From the NCBI RefSeq assembly GCF_016641735.1, contig NZ_JAEDAO010000001.1:434001-498000 (forward strand): a stretch of 64,000 nucleotides of DNA, given 5' to 3'. The notes under the pieces were generated by a model. It had not been told where the DNA came from, searched no databases, and saw only the letters and a program-made list of their open reading frames with translations. This document shows, piece by piece, positions 18,758-27,347 of the stretch. This DNA is from Ramlibacter algicola. Its GTDB lineage: Bacteria > Pseudomonadota > Gammaproteobacteria > Burkholderiales > Burkholderiaceae_C. The position numbers and the translations under genes are program-made. Position 1 is the stretch's first letter; each line of letters begins with the position of its first letter.

Positions 18758-19693
18758 ATGGTGACCAAGAAACCCAAGGGCCTGGGCCGCGGCCTCGAGG
18801 CCCTGCTCGGACCGGCGACATCGAACGGCGCGGGTGCCGCGGCGGCCGATGCGCCGTCCGCCGCCAACGCCGGCATGCCGATGTCGCTGCTGCTGGCGGA
18901 CATGGTGCCCGGCATGTACCAGCCGCGCACGCGGATGGACGAAGGCGCGCTCTACGAGCTGGCCGAGAGCATCAAGGCGCAGGGGATCATGCAGCCGATC
19001 CTCGTGCGCAAGCTGGGCGAGGGCGACCACGCCGGCAAGTACGAAATCATCGCCGGCGAGCGCCGCTTCCGCGCCGCCAGGCTCGCGGGCCTGGAGAGCG
19101 TGCCGGTGCTCGTGCGCGACGTGCCCAACGAGGCCGCCGCGGCGATGGCGCTGATCGAGAACATCCAGCGCGAGGACCTCAACCCGCTGGAAGAAGCGCA
19201 GGGCCTGCAGCGCCTGATCCGCGACTTCGGCCTCACGCACGAACAGGCCGCGCAGGCCGTCGGCCGTTCGCGCAGCGCGGCGTCGAACCTGCTGCGCCTG
19301 CTGAACCTCGCCGACCCGGTGCAGACGATGCTGATGGCGGGCGACCTCGACATGGGCCATGCGCGCGCGCTGCTCGCGCTCGAGCGCGCCGCGCAGATCA
19401 CGGCGGCGAACCAGATCAGCGCGAAGAAGCTGTCGGTGCGCGAGGCCGAAGCGCTGGTCAAGAAGATCGGCGCCGAGTTCGCGCTGGTCTCGCCCAAGCC
19501 GAAGAAGGAAAAGTCGCGCGACCTGCGCCGGCTGGAAGAAGAACTGTCGGACCTGCTCACTGCCGAAGTCGACGTGCGGGTGAAAAAGCGCGTCAAGCGC
19601 CACGGCCGCATCGAGGAGCTGGGCGAGGTCGCGATCCAGTTCGGGTCGCTCGAAGAGCTCAATGGCCTGCTGGAGAAGCTGCGCGGTGCGTGA
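18758..19693 (+). CDS. parB: Chromosome-partitioning protein ParB (Spo0J)
   Basis: A 311-residue parS-binding CTPase. The N-terminus KPKGLGRGLEALLGP is the ParA-stimulating peptide. A variable linker rich in Ala follows, then MYQPRTRMDE, and the CTP-binding motif GERRFRAARLAGL begins at residue 100. LTHEQAAQAVGRSRSAASNLLRLL (about 154-177) is the helix-turn-helix that reads parS, and the C-terminal 60 residues form the dimer domain. Three parS sites upstream in the same cluster are its probable nucleation points. Confidence 0.96.
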   Translation: MVTKKPKGLGRGLEALLGPATSNGAGAAAADAPSAANAGMPMSLLLADMVPGMYQPRTRMDEGALYELAESIKAQGIMQPILVRKLGEGDHAGKYEIIAGERRFRAARLAGLESVPVLVRDVPNEAAAAMALIENIQREDLNPLEEAQGLQRLIRDFGLTHEQAAQAVGRSRSAASNLLRLLNLADPVQTMLMAGDLDMGHARALLALERAAQITAANQISAKKLSVREAEALVKKIGAEFALVSPKPKKEKSRDLRRLEEELSDLLTAEVDVRVKKRVKRHGRIEELGEVAIQFGSLEELNGLLEKLRGA

Positions 19694-19772
19694 GCGCACG
19701 CGCTGACGGCGCCCACCAGCCTGCTGGACAATCGCGACTCGGCCAACCAACAAGCCACAACGAGGAGCCCCC

Positions 19773-21041
19773 ATGCGACCCCTGTTCAAGCCGGCCCTGC
19801 TCGCCGCCGTCGCGGCCTCCGCACTTGGCGCGCACGCGCAGGGCAACGTCAAGCCGCCCAAGGTGCAACTGTGGATGGACGTGTCCACCGGCGGCATGGC
19901 CGGCATGCCGGAACTACCGGCAGGCATGGGCGCGATGGGGGGCATGTTCGGTGGTGGCCGCGGTGGCGACGCCGCGACCACCTACGGCCAGGCGCGCGGG
20001 CTCACCGTGATGCCGCCGCGAGTGCTGGACATTGCGCTGCTGAACACGCTGCGCCCGGGTCAGGAGGCGCAGCAGCTGATCCCCGCCGGCATGCGCATGG
20101 GCGACAGCCTGCCGCTGGTGCCACCCAAGGTGGAGCCGACGCCGCGAGGCGAGCCGGGCACCGCGCAGGACATGCCGCGCGAGAAGCCCAAGGGCCGCGT
20201 GCTGGTGTACTGGGGCTGCGGCGCCGAGGTGCGCAAGGGCCAGCCGCGCGTGATCGACCTGGCCCGTGGCAACCCGGCCGACTACGCCGCCGCCTTCGCG
20301 GGCCGCTACGCGCCCGATCGCGGTGCGCGCGTGACGCCGCAATACGCGCTGTACCCGAACGAGAAGAACCACGTGCAACTGGCGCGCGACAGCTCGCTGG
20401 TGGGTGAGCACCGCATCCAGGGCGAGGGCATCCCGGCGTCCATGCGCTTCACGCTGGCCGCGGCGCAGGACCTGATGCCCGCCATCGAGCTGCAGGCCAA
20501 GGGCGACGTCAAGGACAGCGTGCCGCTGTCGTGGAAGACCGTGCCGAACGCGCGCGCGTACTACCTGCAGGCGATGGGGCAGGTCGGCGACGACCTGGTG
20601 CTGTGGTCCAGCGCCGAGACCGGCGACACCGGCATGGGCCTGTTCGACTACCTGCCCAACGCGACCATCGATCGCTGGGTGAAGGAGTCGGTGCTGCTCA
20701 AGCCGGACGTGACCAGTTGCGCGGTGCCCAAGGGGATCTTCGCGGGCTCCGAAGGCGCCATGACGCGGATGATGGCGTACGGCAGCGAGAGCAACTTCGC
20801 GCACCCGCCGCGCCCCGCCGATCCCAAGGCCGCCTGGGCGCCGGAGTGGGCGGTGCGCGTGCGCGTCAAGGCCAGCACGATGGCGATGCTGGGACAGGAC
20901 ACCGCCACCGCGCAGCAAGAGCCGCAACAGCAACAGCAGCAACCCGGCGCGCCGGCCGACCCGGTGCAGGGCGCGGTCGAGGGACTGGGCGGCGCGGCCG
21001 GTGCCGCGGGCGCGGTGCTGAAGGGACTGTTCGGGCGCTGA
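19773..21041 (+). CDS. Hypothetical secreted protein with GQ-rich C-terminus
   Basis: A 422-residue protein that I do not recognise. A signal peptide (ALLAAVAASALGAHAQ, cleavage after HAQ at about residue 23) is followed by a Gly/Met-rich patch with many Met-Gly pairs (GGMAGMPELPAGMGAMGGMF). The middle contains VLVYWGCGAEVRKGQPRVID and VPLSWKTVPNARAYYLQAMG, the latter resembling a fibronectin-like or carbohydrate-binding strand pattern. The C-terminal region has a Gln-rich run and then GLGGAAGAAGAVLKGLFGR, which resembles a membrane-associating tail. A good Shine-Dalgarno (GAGGAG) precedes the ATG. It converges on repeat B1. Confidence 0.75.
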   Translation: MRPLFKPALLAAVAASALGAHAQGNVKPPKVQLWMDVSTGGMAGMPELPAGMGAMGGMFGGGRGGDAATTYGQARGLTVMPPRVLDIALLNTLRPGQEAQQLIPAGMRMGDSLPLVPPKVEPTPRGEPGTAQDMPREKPKGRVLVYWGCGAEVRKGQPRVIDLARGNPADYAAAFAGRYAPDRGARVTPQYALYPNEKNHVQLARDSSLVGEHRIQGEGIPASMRFTLAAAQDLMPAIELQAKGDVKDSVPLSWKTVPNARAYYLQAMGQVGDDLVLWSSAETGDTGMGLFDYLPNATIDRWVKESVLLKPDVTSCAVPKGIFAGSEGAMTRMMAYGSESNFAHPPRPADPKAAWAPEWAVRVRVKASTMAMLGQDTATAQQEPQQQQQQPGAPADPVQGAVEGLGGAAGAAGAVLKGLFGR

Positions 21042-21060
21042 GTCTTCCGCCTCGCTGGCG

Positions 21061-21172
21061 CTCGCGGGCTTCAACGCAGAGGACGCGGAAAAGGGGACAG
21101 AAGCCACAGAAGAATTCCTTGATGGATCCTTCTGCGCTTCTGTCCCCTTTCCGCGTCCTCTGTGTTCAGAAA
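21061..21172. repeat. Large inverted repeat, family B, copy 1
   Basis: Two arms of about 31 bp (21073-21104 and 21136-21166), nearly perfectly complementary, with a 31-bp loop. The arm begins with AACGCAGAGGACGCGGAAAA. It fills the gap between the converging secreted-protein and FAD-oxidase genes. The CGCAGAGGACGC core is shared with the copy at 24093. Confidence 0.85.
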
Positions 21173-21194
21173 CCAGGGGAAGCGCAGCGACTCG

Positions 21195-22622
21195 CTACAG
21201 GGCGAAGATTTTCCCTGGGTTCAGGATGTTCTTCGGATCCAGCGCGCGCTTGATGGTGCGCATCATGTCGATCGCGCCGGCGCCGGCTTCGGTCACCAGG
21301 AAATCCATCTTGTGCAGGCCCACGCCGTGCTCGCCGGTGCAAGTGCCACCGAGTTGCAGCGCACGCGCCACCAGCTGGTGATTCAGCTGCTCGGCGACCT
21401 GGCGCTCGCGCGGGTCGTCCGGGTCGAGCAGGTAGCCGAAGTGGAAATTGCCGTCGCCCACATGGCCGACGAGGAAGTAGGGCAGGCCGCTCGCATCGGC
21501 TTCGGCGACCGAATCGAGCAGGCAGTCGGCCAGGCGCGAGATCGGCACGCAGGTGTCGGTGGAGATCGCACGGCAGCCGGGGCGTGACTGGATCGCCGCG
21601 AAGTACGCGTTGTGCCGCGCGGTCCACAGGCGCGTGCGCTCCTCGGGCGTGGTCGCCCATTCGAACGCGTTGCCACCATGGTCGCTGGCGAGCTCCTGCA
21701 CGGTCTCGGCCTGCTCCTTCACGCCGGCGGGCGAACCGTGGAACTCCATCAGCAGCATCGGCTCCTCGCGCAGCCCCAGCTTGCTGTGCGCGTTGACCAT
21801 GCGCACGCTGTTGGCGTCGATCAACTCCACGCGCGCGATCGGCACGCCCAGCTGGATCACCTGGATGACGGTGCGCACCGCGGCCTCGATGCTCGGGAAG
21901 GAGCAGATCGCGGCCGAGATCGCCTCGGGGATCGGGTACAGCCGCAGCGTCACCTCGGTGATGATGCCCAGCGTGCCTTCGCTGCCGACCATCAGGCGCG
22001 TCAGGTCGTAGCCGGCCGACGATTTCTTCGCGCGGGTGCCGGTGCGGATCACTTCGCCGCTGGCCGTGACGACTTCCAGCCCCAGCACGTTCTCGCGCAT
22101 CGTCCCGTAGCGCACGGCGTTCGTGCCCGATGCACGCGTCGCGCTCATGCCGCCGATGGTGGCGTCGGCGCCCGGGTCGATCGGGAAGAACAGTCCCGTG
22201 CTCTTGATCTCCTCGTTGACCTGCTTGCGCGTCACGCCGGCCTGCACGGTGACGGTGAGGTCCTCGGGATTGACCGCGAGCACCTTGTTCATGCGCGACA
22301 CGTCGATGCTGATGCCGCCCTGCACCGCGAGCAGGTGGCCTTCGAGCGAAGAGCCGACGCCGAACGGAATGACGGGCACTTCGTGCTGCGACGCGAGCGC
22401 CACCGCATCAGCGACGTCCTGCGTGCTCTCGGCGAACACGACGGCTGCGGGTGGCGGCACGGTGGTGAACGCGGACTCGTCGCGCCCGTGCTGCTCGCGC
22501 ACCGCCATCGCGGTCGAACACTGCGCGCCGAAGCGGGCGGCCAGTGCGTCCAGCATCGCGGCCGGCACGGGCCGCTGGTGAACTTCAGGGATGAGTTGCG
22601 ACAGCTGCGTGGGGGCGTTCAT
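21195..22622 (-). CDS. FAD-binding oxidoreductase, D-lactate dehydrogenase (cytochrome)-like
   Basis: A 475-residue flavoprotein of the GlcD/DLD1 type, expected to oxidise D-lactate or a related 2-hydroxy acid and feed electrons to the respiratory chain. The N-terminal PCMH-type FAD domain shows PVIPFGVGSSLEGHLLAVQG, IDPGADATIGGMSATRASGT and YGTMRENVLGLEVVTASGEV. The C-terminal cap holds LVGHVGDGNFHFGYLLDPDD (metal/substrate histidines) and GGTCTGEHGVGLHKMDFL, both hallmarks of the family. There is no partner GlcE/GlcF gene, so a single-subunit enzyme is likely. It starts 40 bp after the divergent-side EF-hand gene stop at 22668. Confidence 0.9.
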   Translation of the reverse strand: MNAPTQLSQLIPEVHQRPVPAAMLDALAARFGAQCSTAMAVREQHGRDESAFTTVPPPAAVVFAESTQDVADAVALASQHEVPVIPFGVGSSLEGHLLAVQGGISIDVSRMNKVLAVNPEDLTVTVQAGVTRKQVNEEIKSTGLFFPIDPGADATIGGMSATRASGTNAVRYGTMRENVLGLEVVTASGEVIRTGTRAKKSSAGYDLTRLMVGSEGTLGIITEVTLRLYPIPEAISAAICSFPSIEAAVRTVIQVIQLGVPIARVELIDANSVRMVNAHSKLGLREEPMLLMEFHGSPAGVKEQAETVQELASDHGGNAFEWATTPEERTRLWTARHNAYFAAIQSRPGCRAISTDTCVPISRLADCLLDSVAEADASGLPYFLVGHVGDGNFHFGYLLDPDDPRERQVAEQLNHQLVARALQLGGTCTGEHGVGLHKMDFLVTEAGAGAIDMMRTIKRALDPKNILNPGKIFAL

Positions 22623-22667
22623 GGGGCGGTCTCCTGCCGGCCCAGTGTACGCCGGCCTCCCGGACGC

Positions 22668-23363
22668 TCAGCGCAGGCTGTCGTCGTACTCCGAGCGCGA
22701 GACGACGCCGTCGCGGTTGGTGTCCATGTCGTCGAAGGACATGGTGACCACCTGCAGGCGCAGCGCTTCGGCGCGGGTCAACAGACCGTCGGCGTCGGCA
22801 TCGGCCTGGGCGAACACCTGCGCGGTCTGCAGCGGCGACATCGGCCCGCCCGCGACGCGGGTGTCGACGGAGGGCGTGCCGCCGGACGTCGGCGCTGCGC
22901 CGGCGCCCGCGGCCGCCGCGGCATTGGCGTTGGCATTGGCCGCAGCGTTCGCCGGCAGCGAGCCGTCGACGGGTGCAGTCGCTACCGGGGGCAGGACGAC
23001 GACGCCACGCGTGCTGCCGCGGGTGGTGGTCACGGTCGTGTCGGGCGCCGGGTTGGTGGTGACGATGCCCGGTGCGGCGCCGGCCGTTCCCGACGTCAGC
23101 CCCGAGGCCGCCGGCGTGCCGGCCGGCAAGGCGGCGCTGCCGCTCGTGATGCCGCTGGCGGACGGCATCCCCGCGGTGAGCCCGGGCGCCGCGCCGCTGG
23201 TCAGTCCGGAGGGCGAGGGTGCGGCACTCGTGACCGGCGATTTCGGCGCGGGCGCGGCGCCCATGCGGCGCACCTGCGCGAACGCGGTGGTCGCGATCAG
23301 GCACAGCACGATGGCCAGCAGGATCATCAGCGGCCGGGGACGGTAGGAGAAGCGTCGGTGCAT
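22668..23363 (-). CDS. Secreted EF-hand protein with low-complexity linker
   Basis: A 231-residue protein with a signal-anchor or signal peptide (PLMILLAIVLCLIATTAFAQ), then about 140 residues dominated by Pro, Ala, Gly, Ser and Thr, including the repeated unit SGLTSG/SGITSG and a run of NANANA. At the C-terminus are two calcium-binding EF-hand loops: DADADGLLTRAE and DTNRDGVVSRSE, both with the acidic residues at positions 1, 3 and 5 and a Glu at 12. It probably binds Ca2+ in the periplasm. The linker may be variable among strains. Confidence 0.8.
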   Translation of the reverse strand: MHRRFSYRPRPLMILLAIVLCLIATTAFAQVRRMGAAPAPKSPVTSAAPSPSGLTSGAAPGLTAGMPSASGITSGSAALPAGTPAASGLTSGTAGAAPGIVTTNPAPDTTVTTTRGSTRGVVVLPPVATAPVDGSLPANAAANANANAAAAAGAGAAPTSGGTPSVDTRVAGGPMSPLQTAQVFAQADADADGLLTRAEALRLQVVTMSFDDMDTNRDGVVSRSEYDDSLR

Positions 23364-23484
23364 GGCAGGCTCCAGCGATCCAGCCATCGTGGAACGCGCC
23401 CCGCGGCCCGGCAGTAGGCGTCGCGCCGCGGGGCAGGTGGGACAATCCGCACAACCGCCACGAGCGCAGCAGGAGAACGCATTC

Positions 23485-24051
23485 ATGGGCAAGCGCCTGA
23501 CGCAGATCGCCACCCGCACCGGCGACGACGGCACCACCGGCCTGGGCGACAACACGCGGGTGCCCAAGGACAGCCTGCGCGTGCAGGCGATGGGTGACGT
23601 GGACGAGCTCAACTCGCACATCGGCCTGCTGCTGTGCGAGCCGATGCCGCCGGAGGTGCGCGACTTGCTGGTGGAGATCCAGCACCAGCTGTTCAACCTG
23701 GGCGGCGAGCTGTCGATCCCCGGCTTCGAGCTGCTGAAGGCCGAGGCACTCGCGGTGCTCGACGATGCGCTCGAAGCACACAACGCCAAGCTGCCCAGGC
23801 TGCAGGAGTTCATCCTGCCCGCCGGCACGCGCGCGGCCTCGCAAGCGCATGTGTGCCGCACCGTCGCGCGTCGCGCCGAGCGCGCCGTCGTGGCGCTTGG
23901 CCGCGCCGAGACGCTGCGCGACACGCCGCGCCGCTACCTCAATCGCCTGTCGGACCTGATGTTCGTGCTGGCCCGCGTGCTCAACCGCATGGACGGCGGC
24001 GACGACGTGTACTGGAAGAGCAAGAAGCTGGACGAGGCGCAGTCGTCTTGA
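23485..24051 (+). CDS. Cob(I)yrinic acid a,c-diamide adenosyltransferase, PduO type
   Basis: A 188-residue ATP:cob(I)alamin adenosyltransferase of the PduO/MMAB family, which attaches adenosine to corrinoids to make adenosylcobalamin. The N-terminal ATP-binding stretch TRTGDDGTTGLGDNTRVPKD and the C-terminal block RRAERAVVAL ... YLNRLSDLMFVLARVLNR are family hallmarks. The enzyme forms a trimer of helical bundles in the cytoplasm. It starts 121 bp from the divergent EF-hand gene and converges with the permease across repeat B2. Confidence 0.92.
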   Translation: MGKRLTQIATRTGDDGTTGLGDNTRVPKDSLRVQAMGDVDELNSHIGLLLCEPMPPEVRDLLVEIQHQLFNLGGELSIPGFELLKAEALAVLDDALEAHNAKLPRLQEFILPAGTRAASQAHVCRTVARRAERAVVALGRAETLRDTPRRYLNRLSDLMFVLARVLNRMDGGDDVYWKSKKLDEAQSS

Positions 24052-24092
24052 GGGGCGCCAGTCGCGCCTGACGGCGCTCCGCTGAAGGCTTC

Positions 24093-24203
24093 AACGCAGA
24101 GGACGCAGAGGGAAGACAGCGGACGCAGAGGAAGAAGAGCAAGAGATGTTGAATTTCTCTTGCTCTCTGTCTTCCCTCTGCGTCCTCTGCGTCCTCTGCG
24201 TCG
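24093..24203. repeat. Large inverted repeat, family B, copy 2
   Basis: A long imperfect hairpin. The left side contains AACGCAGAGGACGCAGAGGG and a second GGACGCAGAGGA unit; the right side has three GCGTCCTCT-type units. About 10 bp of innermost stem (GAGCAAGAGA with TCTCTTGCTC) close an 11-bp AT-rich loop around 24146-24156. It lies between the converging adenosyltransferase and permease genes. Confidence 0.85.
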
Positions 24204-24230
24204 AGACTCCGCGCGCCAGCGCGGCCCCGA

Positions 24231-25559
24231 TCAGCGAACCGGCGCGTCCCCGGCGGCGACCATGGACCCGGTGCCGCGGCCGCGGCCCAGCAGGGCCCAC
24301 AGCAGGATCGCGCCGAAAGTCGCGGTGCCGATGCCGCCGAGCGCGAAGCCGCCGAACTTCAGCGTGAAGTCGCCGGTGCCCAGCACCAGCGTGATGGCGG
24401 CCACCAGCAGGTTGCGGTTGTCGGAGAAGTCGACGCGGTTGTCGACCCAGATCTTCGCGCCGGCGCTGGCGATCAGGCCGAACACGACGATCGACACGCC
24501 GCCCATCACCGGCAGCGGGATCGCCTGGATCACGGCGCCGAACTTGGGCGAGAAGCCGAGCAGGATCGCGATCAGCGCGGCGACGACGAACACCGCCGTC
24601 GAGTAGATCTTGGTGGCGGCCATCACGCCGATGTTCTCGGCGTACGTCGTCACGCCGGTGCCGCCGGCGCCACCGCTGATCACGGTCGCGACGCCGTCAC
24701 CGATGAACGCGCGGCCCATGTACTGGTCGAGGTTGCGGCCCGTCATCGCGGTCACCGCCTTGATGTGGCCCAGGTTCTCGGCCACCAGGATGATGGCCAC
24801 CGGCGCGATCAGCAGCATGGCCTGGCCGGTGAACTGCGGCGCCACAAAGGCCGGCATGCCGATCCAGGCGGCGTTGGCGATGCCGGAGAAATCGATCGGC
24901 TTGCCCAGGCCCATGCCGTTGGCCAGCACCGCGTAGATCACGCTGGCGAGGATCAGGCCGACCAGGATCAGCAGCCGCTGCACCATGCCGCGCGTGAACA
25001 CGGCCACCAGCGCGACGCTGACGAAGGTGACGACCTGCATCCATGAATCGAAGTTGCTGGCCGCCATGTTCTTGATCGGCACGCCCGCCAGGTTCAGGCC
25101 GATCACGGCGACGACGGCGCCGGTGACCACCGGCGGCATCAGCCGTTCGATCCAGCCCGTGCCTGCGACGTGCACGATGGCGCCGATCACCGCGTACACC
25201 AAACCGCAGGCGATGATGCCGCCCAGCGCCAGCGCGATGTTCGCGTTCGGTCCCTTGCCCGCATAGGACGTCGCCGCGATCACCACGCCGATGAAGGCGA
25301 AGCTGGAGCCCAGGTAGCTGGGCACGCGACCGCCGGTGATCAGGAAGAACACCAGCGTGCCGATGCCGCTCATGAGGATCGCGAGGTTGGGGTCGAACCC
25401 CATGAGCAGCGGTGCCAGCACGGTGGCGCCGAACATCGCGATCACGTGCTGCACGCCCATCGCGCCCGTCTGCAGCCAGGGCAGGCGCTCGTCGGGCGCG
25501 ATCACGCCGCCTTGCGCCAGCACCTGGCCCGGTTTCTCCGTCCACGCGAACAGTCCCAT
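24231..25559 (-). CDS. NCS2 family uracil-xanthine permease
   Basis: A 442-residue inner-membrane symporter with 12-14 hydrophobic segments. VLAPLLMGFDPNLAILMSGIG near the N-terminus, LVAENLGHIKAVTAMTGRN and GGAGGTGVTTYAENIGVMAA (the NCS2 signature with its acidic substrate-binding residue in the TM8-TM10 region) place it with UraA/RutG uracil permeases. The substrate is probably uracil, with xanthine or uric acid as alternatives. The gene stands alone; no rut or upp partner is close. Confidence 0.88.
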   Translation of the reverse strand: MGLFAWTEKPGQVLAQGGVIAPDERLPWLQTGAMGVQHVIAMFGATVLAPLLMGFDPNLAILMSGIGTLVFFLITGGRVPSYLGSSFAFIGVVIAATSYAGKGPNANIALALGGIIACGLVYAVIGAIVHVAGTGWIERLMPPVVTGAVVAVIGLNLAGVPIKNMAASNFDSWMQVVTFVSVALVAVFTRGMVQRLLILVGLILASVIYAVLANGMGLGKPIDFSGIANAAWIGMPAFVAPQFTGQAMLLIAPVAIILVAENLGHIKAVTAMTGRNLDQYMGRAFIGDGVATVISGGAGGTGVTTYAENIGVMAATKIYSTAVFVVAALIAILLGFSPKFGAVIQAIPLPVMGGVSIVVFGLIASAGAKIWVDNRVDFSDNRNLLVAAITLVLGTGDFTLKFGGFALGGIGTATFGAILLWALLGRGRGTGSMVAAGDAPVR

Positions 25560-25636
25560 CTCCGCTCCTCGATTTGTTGAAGTGCGGCGATGCTAAGCGG
25601 CGCGCGCGGCGCCGCCAAGCACGCGGGGGACGATCG

Positions 25637-26533
25637 TCAGGCGGTGCGCAGGAACGCGACGACTTCCTCGACCACGCAAGGGTCGGCGAGCAGCTTGCGG
25701 TGGCCCAGGCCTTCGGTCGGGACCAGCCTCGCATTCCAGATCTCGCGCTCGAAGGCTTCGCCATGCGCGAACGGGTTCACGCGGTCCTGGCGGTCGTGCA
25801 CCACCAACGTCGCGGCGCGGATGCGCGGGCCGACCGCGGGCGGTTCGAAGTGCGCCATCAGCACCCCTTCGCGCGCCTCGATGTACGCCTGCAGCGCCGC
25901 ACGCGTCGACTCCCACAGGCCGAACACCTGGGCGAAGAAGCGCGTGTAGTCGCGCGCCGAGGCCGGCGGGGCCAGCAGCACCAGCCTGGGCGCCGTCATC
26001 GCGCGGGCCGACGCATACGCGGCCGCATTGGCGCCGAGCGAGTGGCCGACCACCGCGTGCAGCACGCGACCTTGCGCCTGCAGGCGCGCCGCCACGTACT
26101 CGACGGCGCGTGCGAACTGCGGCAGGTTGCTGGCGCTTCCCGCGCTCGCGCCATGCGCGGGCAGGTCGACCAGCACCGGGCGCAGTCCGGCGCGGTCGAT
26201 CGCCTGCGCCAGCGCGAGCAGCTGGTGGGCCTGCCCGCCCCAGCCGTGCACCAGCAGCACGACGGGGCTGCCGTCGTCCTCGCGGCGCGGCTCGTACAAC
26301 GTCAGGCCGCCGTCCTCGAACGGCCAGGCCTGCTGCTGCCAGCCGTCGCCCCACCGGGGCGCGCGGCGCAGCCAGCGCGGCGGCAGTGGCGTGCCGAAGA
26401 CGCGGAAGGCCACGCGCACGGCGAGCGACGGCCACAGCCGCTGGGTCGTGCGCAAGGCGAGGCGGGACAGGCGCATGCCCGGCGTGGGGCGGTAGAACGC
26501 CGTCGCGGCGTCGGCGGTGGTGCTGCGGGTCAT
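25637..26533 (-). CDS. Alpha/beta hydrolase
   Basis: A 298-residue hydrolase-fold protein. VVLLVHGWGGQAHQLLALA provides the oxyanion hole, AVVGHSLGANAAAYA the nucleophile elbow with catalytic serine near residue 165, VVHDRQDRVNPF the acid and LGHRKLLADP the histidine. There is no signal peptide, but the first 60 residues are basic and may contact the membrane. I start at the ATG at 26533; a GTG three codons earlier is an alternative. A 37-codon membrane-protein gene ends 15 bp upstream, so the two probably form an operon. Confidence 0.85.
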   Translation of the reverse strand: MTRSTTADAATAFYRPTPGMRLSRLALRTTQRLWPSLAVRVAFRVFGTPLPPRWLRRAPRWGDGWQQQAWPFEDGGLTLYEPRREDDGSPVVLLVHGWGGQAHQLLALAQAIDRAGLRPVLVDLPAHGASAGSASNLPQFARAVEYVAARLQAQGRVLHAVVGHSLGANAAAYASARAMTAPRLVLLAPPASARDYTRFFAQVFGLWESTRAALQAYIEAREGVLMAHFEPPAVGPRIRAATLVVHDRQDRVNPFAHGEAFEREIWNARLVPTEGLGHRKLLADPCVVEEVVAFLRTA

Positions 26534-26547
26534 GGCGCGCACTCCGT

Positions 26548-26661
26548 TCAGAAGAACACCATGTCGTCGTTGCTGCGCGGCAGGTCGCGCAGCGATTCGA
26601 TCGCCGCGCGGGCGGCGCGCCAGCCGCCATAAGCGGCGGCCAGGAGCAGGATCATCAGCAT
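26548..26661 (-). CDS. Small 37-residue membrane protein
   Basis: A short frame, MLMILLLAAAYGGWRAARAA followed by a polar tail ending DDMVFF. The first 13 residues are strongly hydrophobic and would make a short membrane anchor; the rest is basic then acidic. A good Shine-Dalgarno (AAAGGA) lies 7 bases before the ATG, and an inverted repeat sits just upstream. It is followed within 15 bp by the alpha/beta hydrolase. No homologue is recognised. Confidence 0.55.
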   Translation of the reverse strand: MLMILLLAAAYGGWRAARAAIESLRDLPRSNDDMVFF

Positions 26662-26674
26662 CTCGGGTCCTTTC

Positions 26675-26692
26675 TTCGCACGTTTGTGCGAA
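26675..26692. promoter_or_regulatory. Inverted repeat upstream of the small membrane protein
   Basis: TTCGCAC, a 4-base centre, then GTGCGAA: 7-bp perfect arms 14 bp upstream of the 37-codon gene and 43 bp after the TetR stop. It could be an operator, or a small terminator for the TetR gene; no U-tract is evident. Confidence 0.4.
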
Positions 26693-26734
26693 ATTCGGGT
26701 GAACGGGGGGGGCAAGGTCTTGTCTCCTGGAATG

Positions 26735-27337
26735 TCAGGCGCGGTACGTCGACAGCAGCCGCTGCCAGGTCGCCTGGGCGCGGTCCGCCGCCCGGGCGTC
26801 GCGCAGGAATCGGGCGTCGTGGATCTCCACGAGGATCAGCGCGTAGAGCTCGCTGACCAGTTGTTCCGGGTCGGTGTCGGTGCGCAGGTGGCCGGCATCG
26901 ATGGCCTGCAGCACGCTGCGCCGCAGCGCCGCGCGCCAGCGCACGACCTCGCCGTGCAGGTGGTCGCGCAGGGGACCTTCGCGGTCGTCCAGTTCGAAGG
27001 CGCCGGCCGAGAAGATGCAGCCGGTGCGCGTCTCGACGTCGCGGGTGCGCCCGATCCAGCGCTGCACGATCGCTTCCAGCCGCGGCAGGCCCTTGGGCTG
27101 CTGCATCGCCGGCACGAACACGTCGTCCAGGAAGTGACGGCCCCATTCGTCGATGACCGCCTTCTGCAGCGTCTCCAATGAACCGATGCGCGAAAACACG
27201 CCGCTCTTGGACAGCCCGACGCTGTCGGCCACGGCCTGCACCGTGAGCGACTCCAGCCCTTCGCGGCCAGCCAGCTCCATCGCGGCGCCGACGATGGCGG
27301 CGCGCGTGAGCTCGGCTTTCTGGGTCTTGGCGTCCAT
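26735..27337 (-). CDS. TetR/AcrR family transcriptional regulator
   Basis: A 200-residue regulator with the usual N-terminal helix-turn-helix. AAIVGAAMELAGREGLESLT starts helix 1 and VADSVGLSKSGVFSRIGSLE is the recognition motif. The C-terminal part, including GCIFSAGAFELDDREGPLRD, fits the TetR_C ligand domain of a group common in Burkholderiales. It is divergent from the acetoacetate-CoA ligase gene with 123 bp between. A palindrome 11 bp before its start suggests autorepression, possibly with control of the ligase gene. Confidence 0.88.
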   Translation of the reverse strand: MDAKTQKAELTRAAIVGAAMELAGREGLESLTVQAVADSVGLSKSGVFSRIGSLETLQKAVIDEWGRHFLDDVFVPAMQQPKGLPRLEAIVQRWIGRTRDVETRTGCIFSAGAFELDDREGPLRDHLHGEVVRWRAALRRSVLQAIDAGHLRTDTDPEQLVSELYALILVEIHDARFLRDARAADRAQATWQRLLSTYRA

Positions 27338-27347
27338 GCGGCGCACT

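Noticed and set aside
21061..24203. Family B repeats as a CRISPR array or integron site
   Set aside because: Each locus is a single hairpin with no regular repeat-spacer spacing and no cas or integrase gene nearby.
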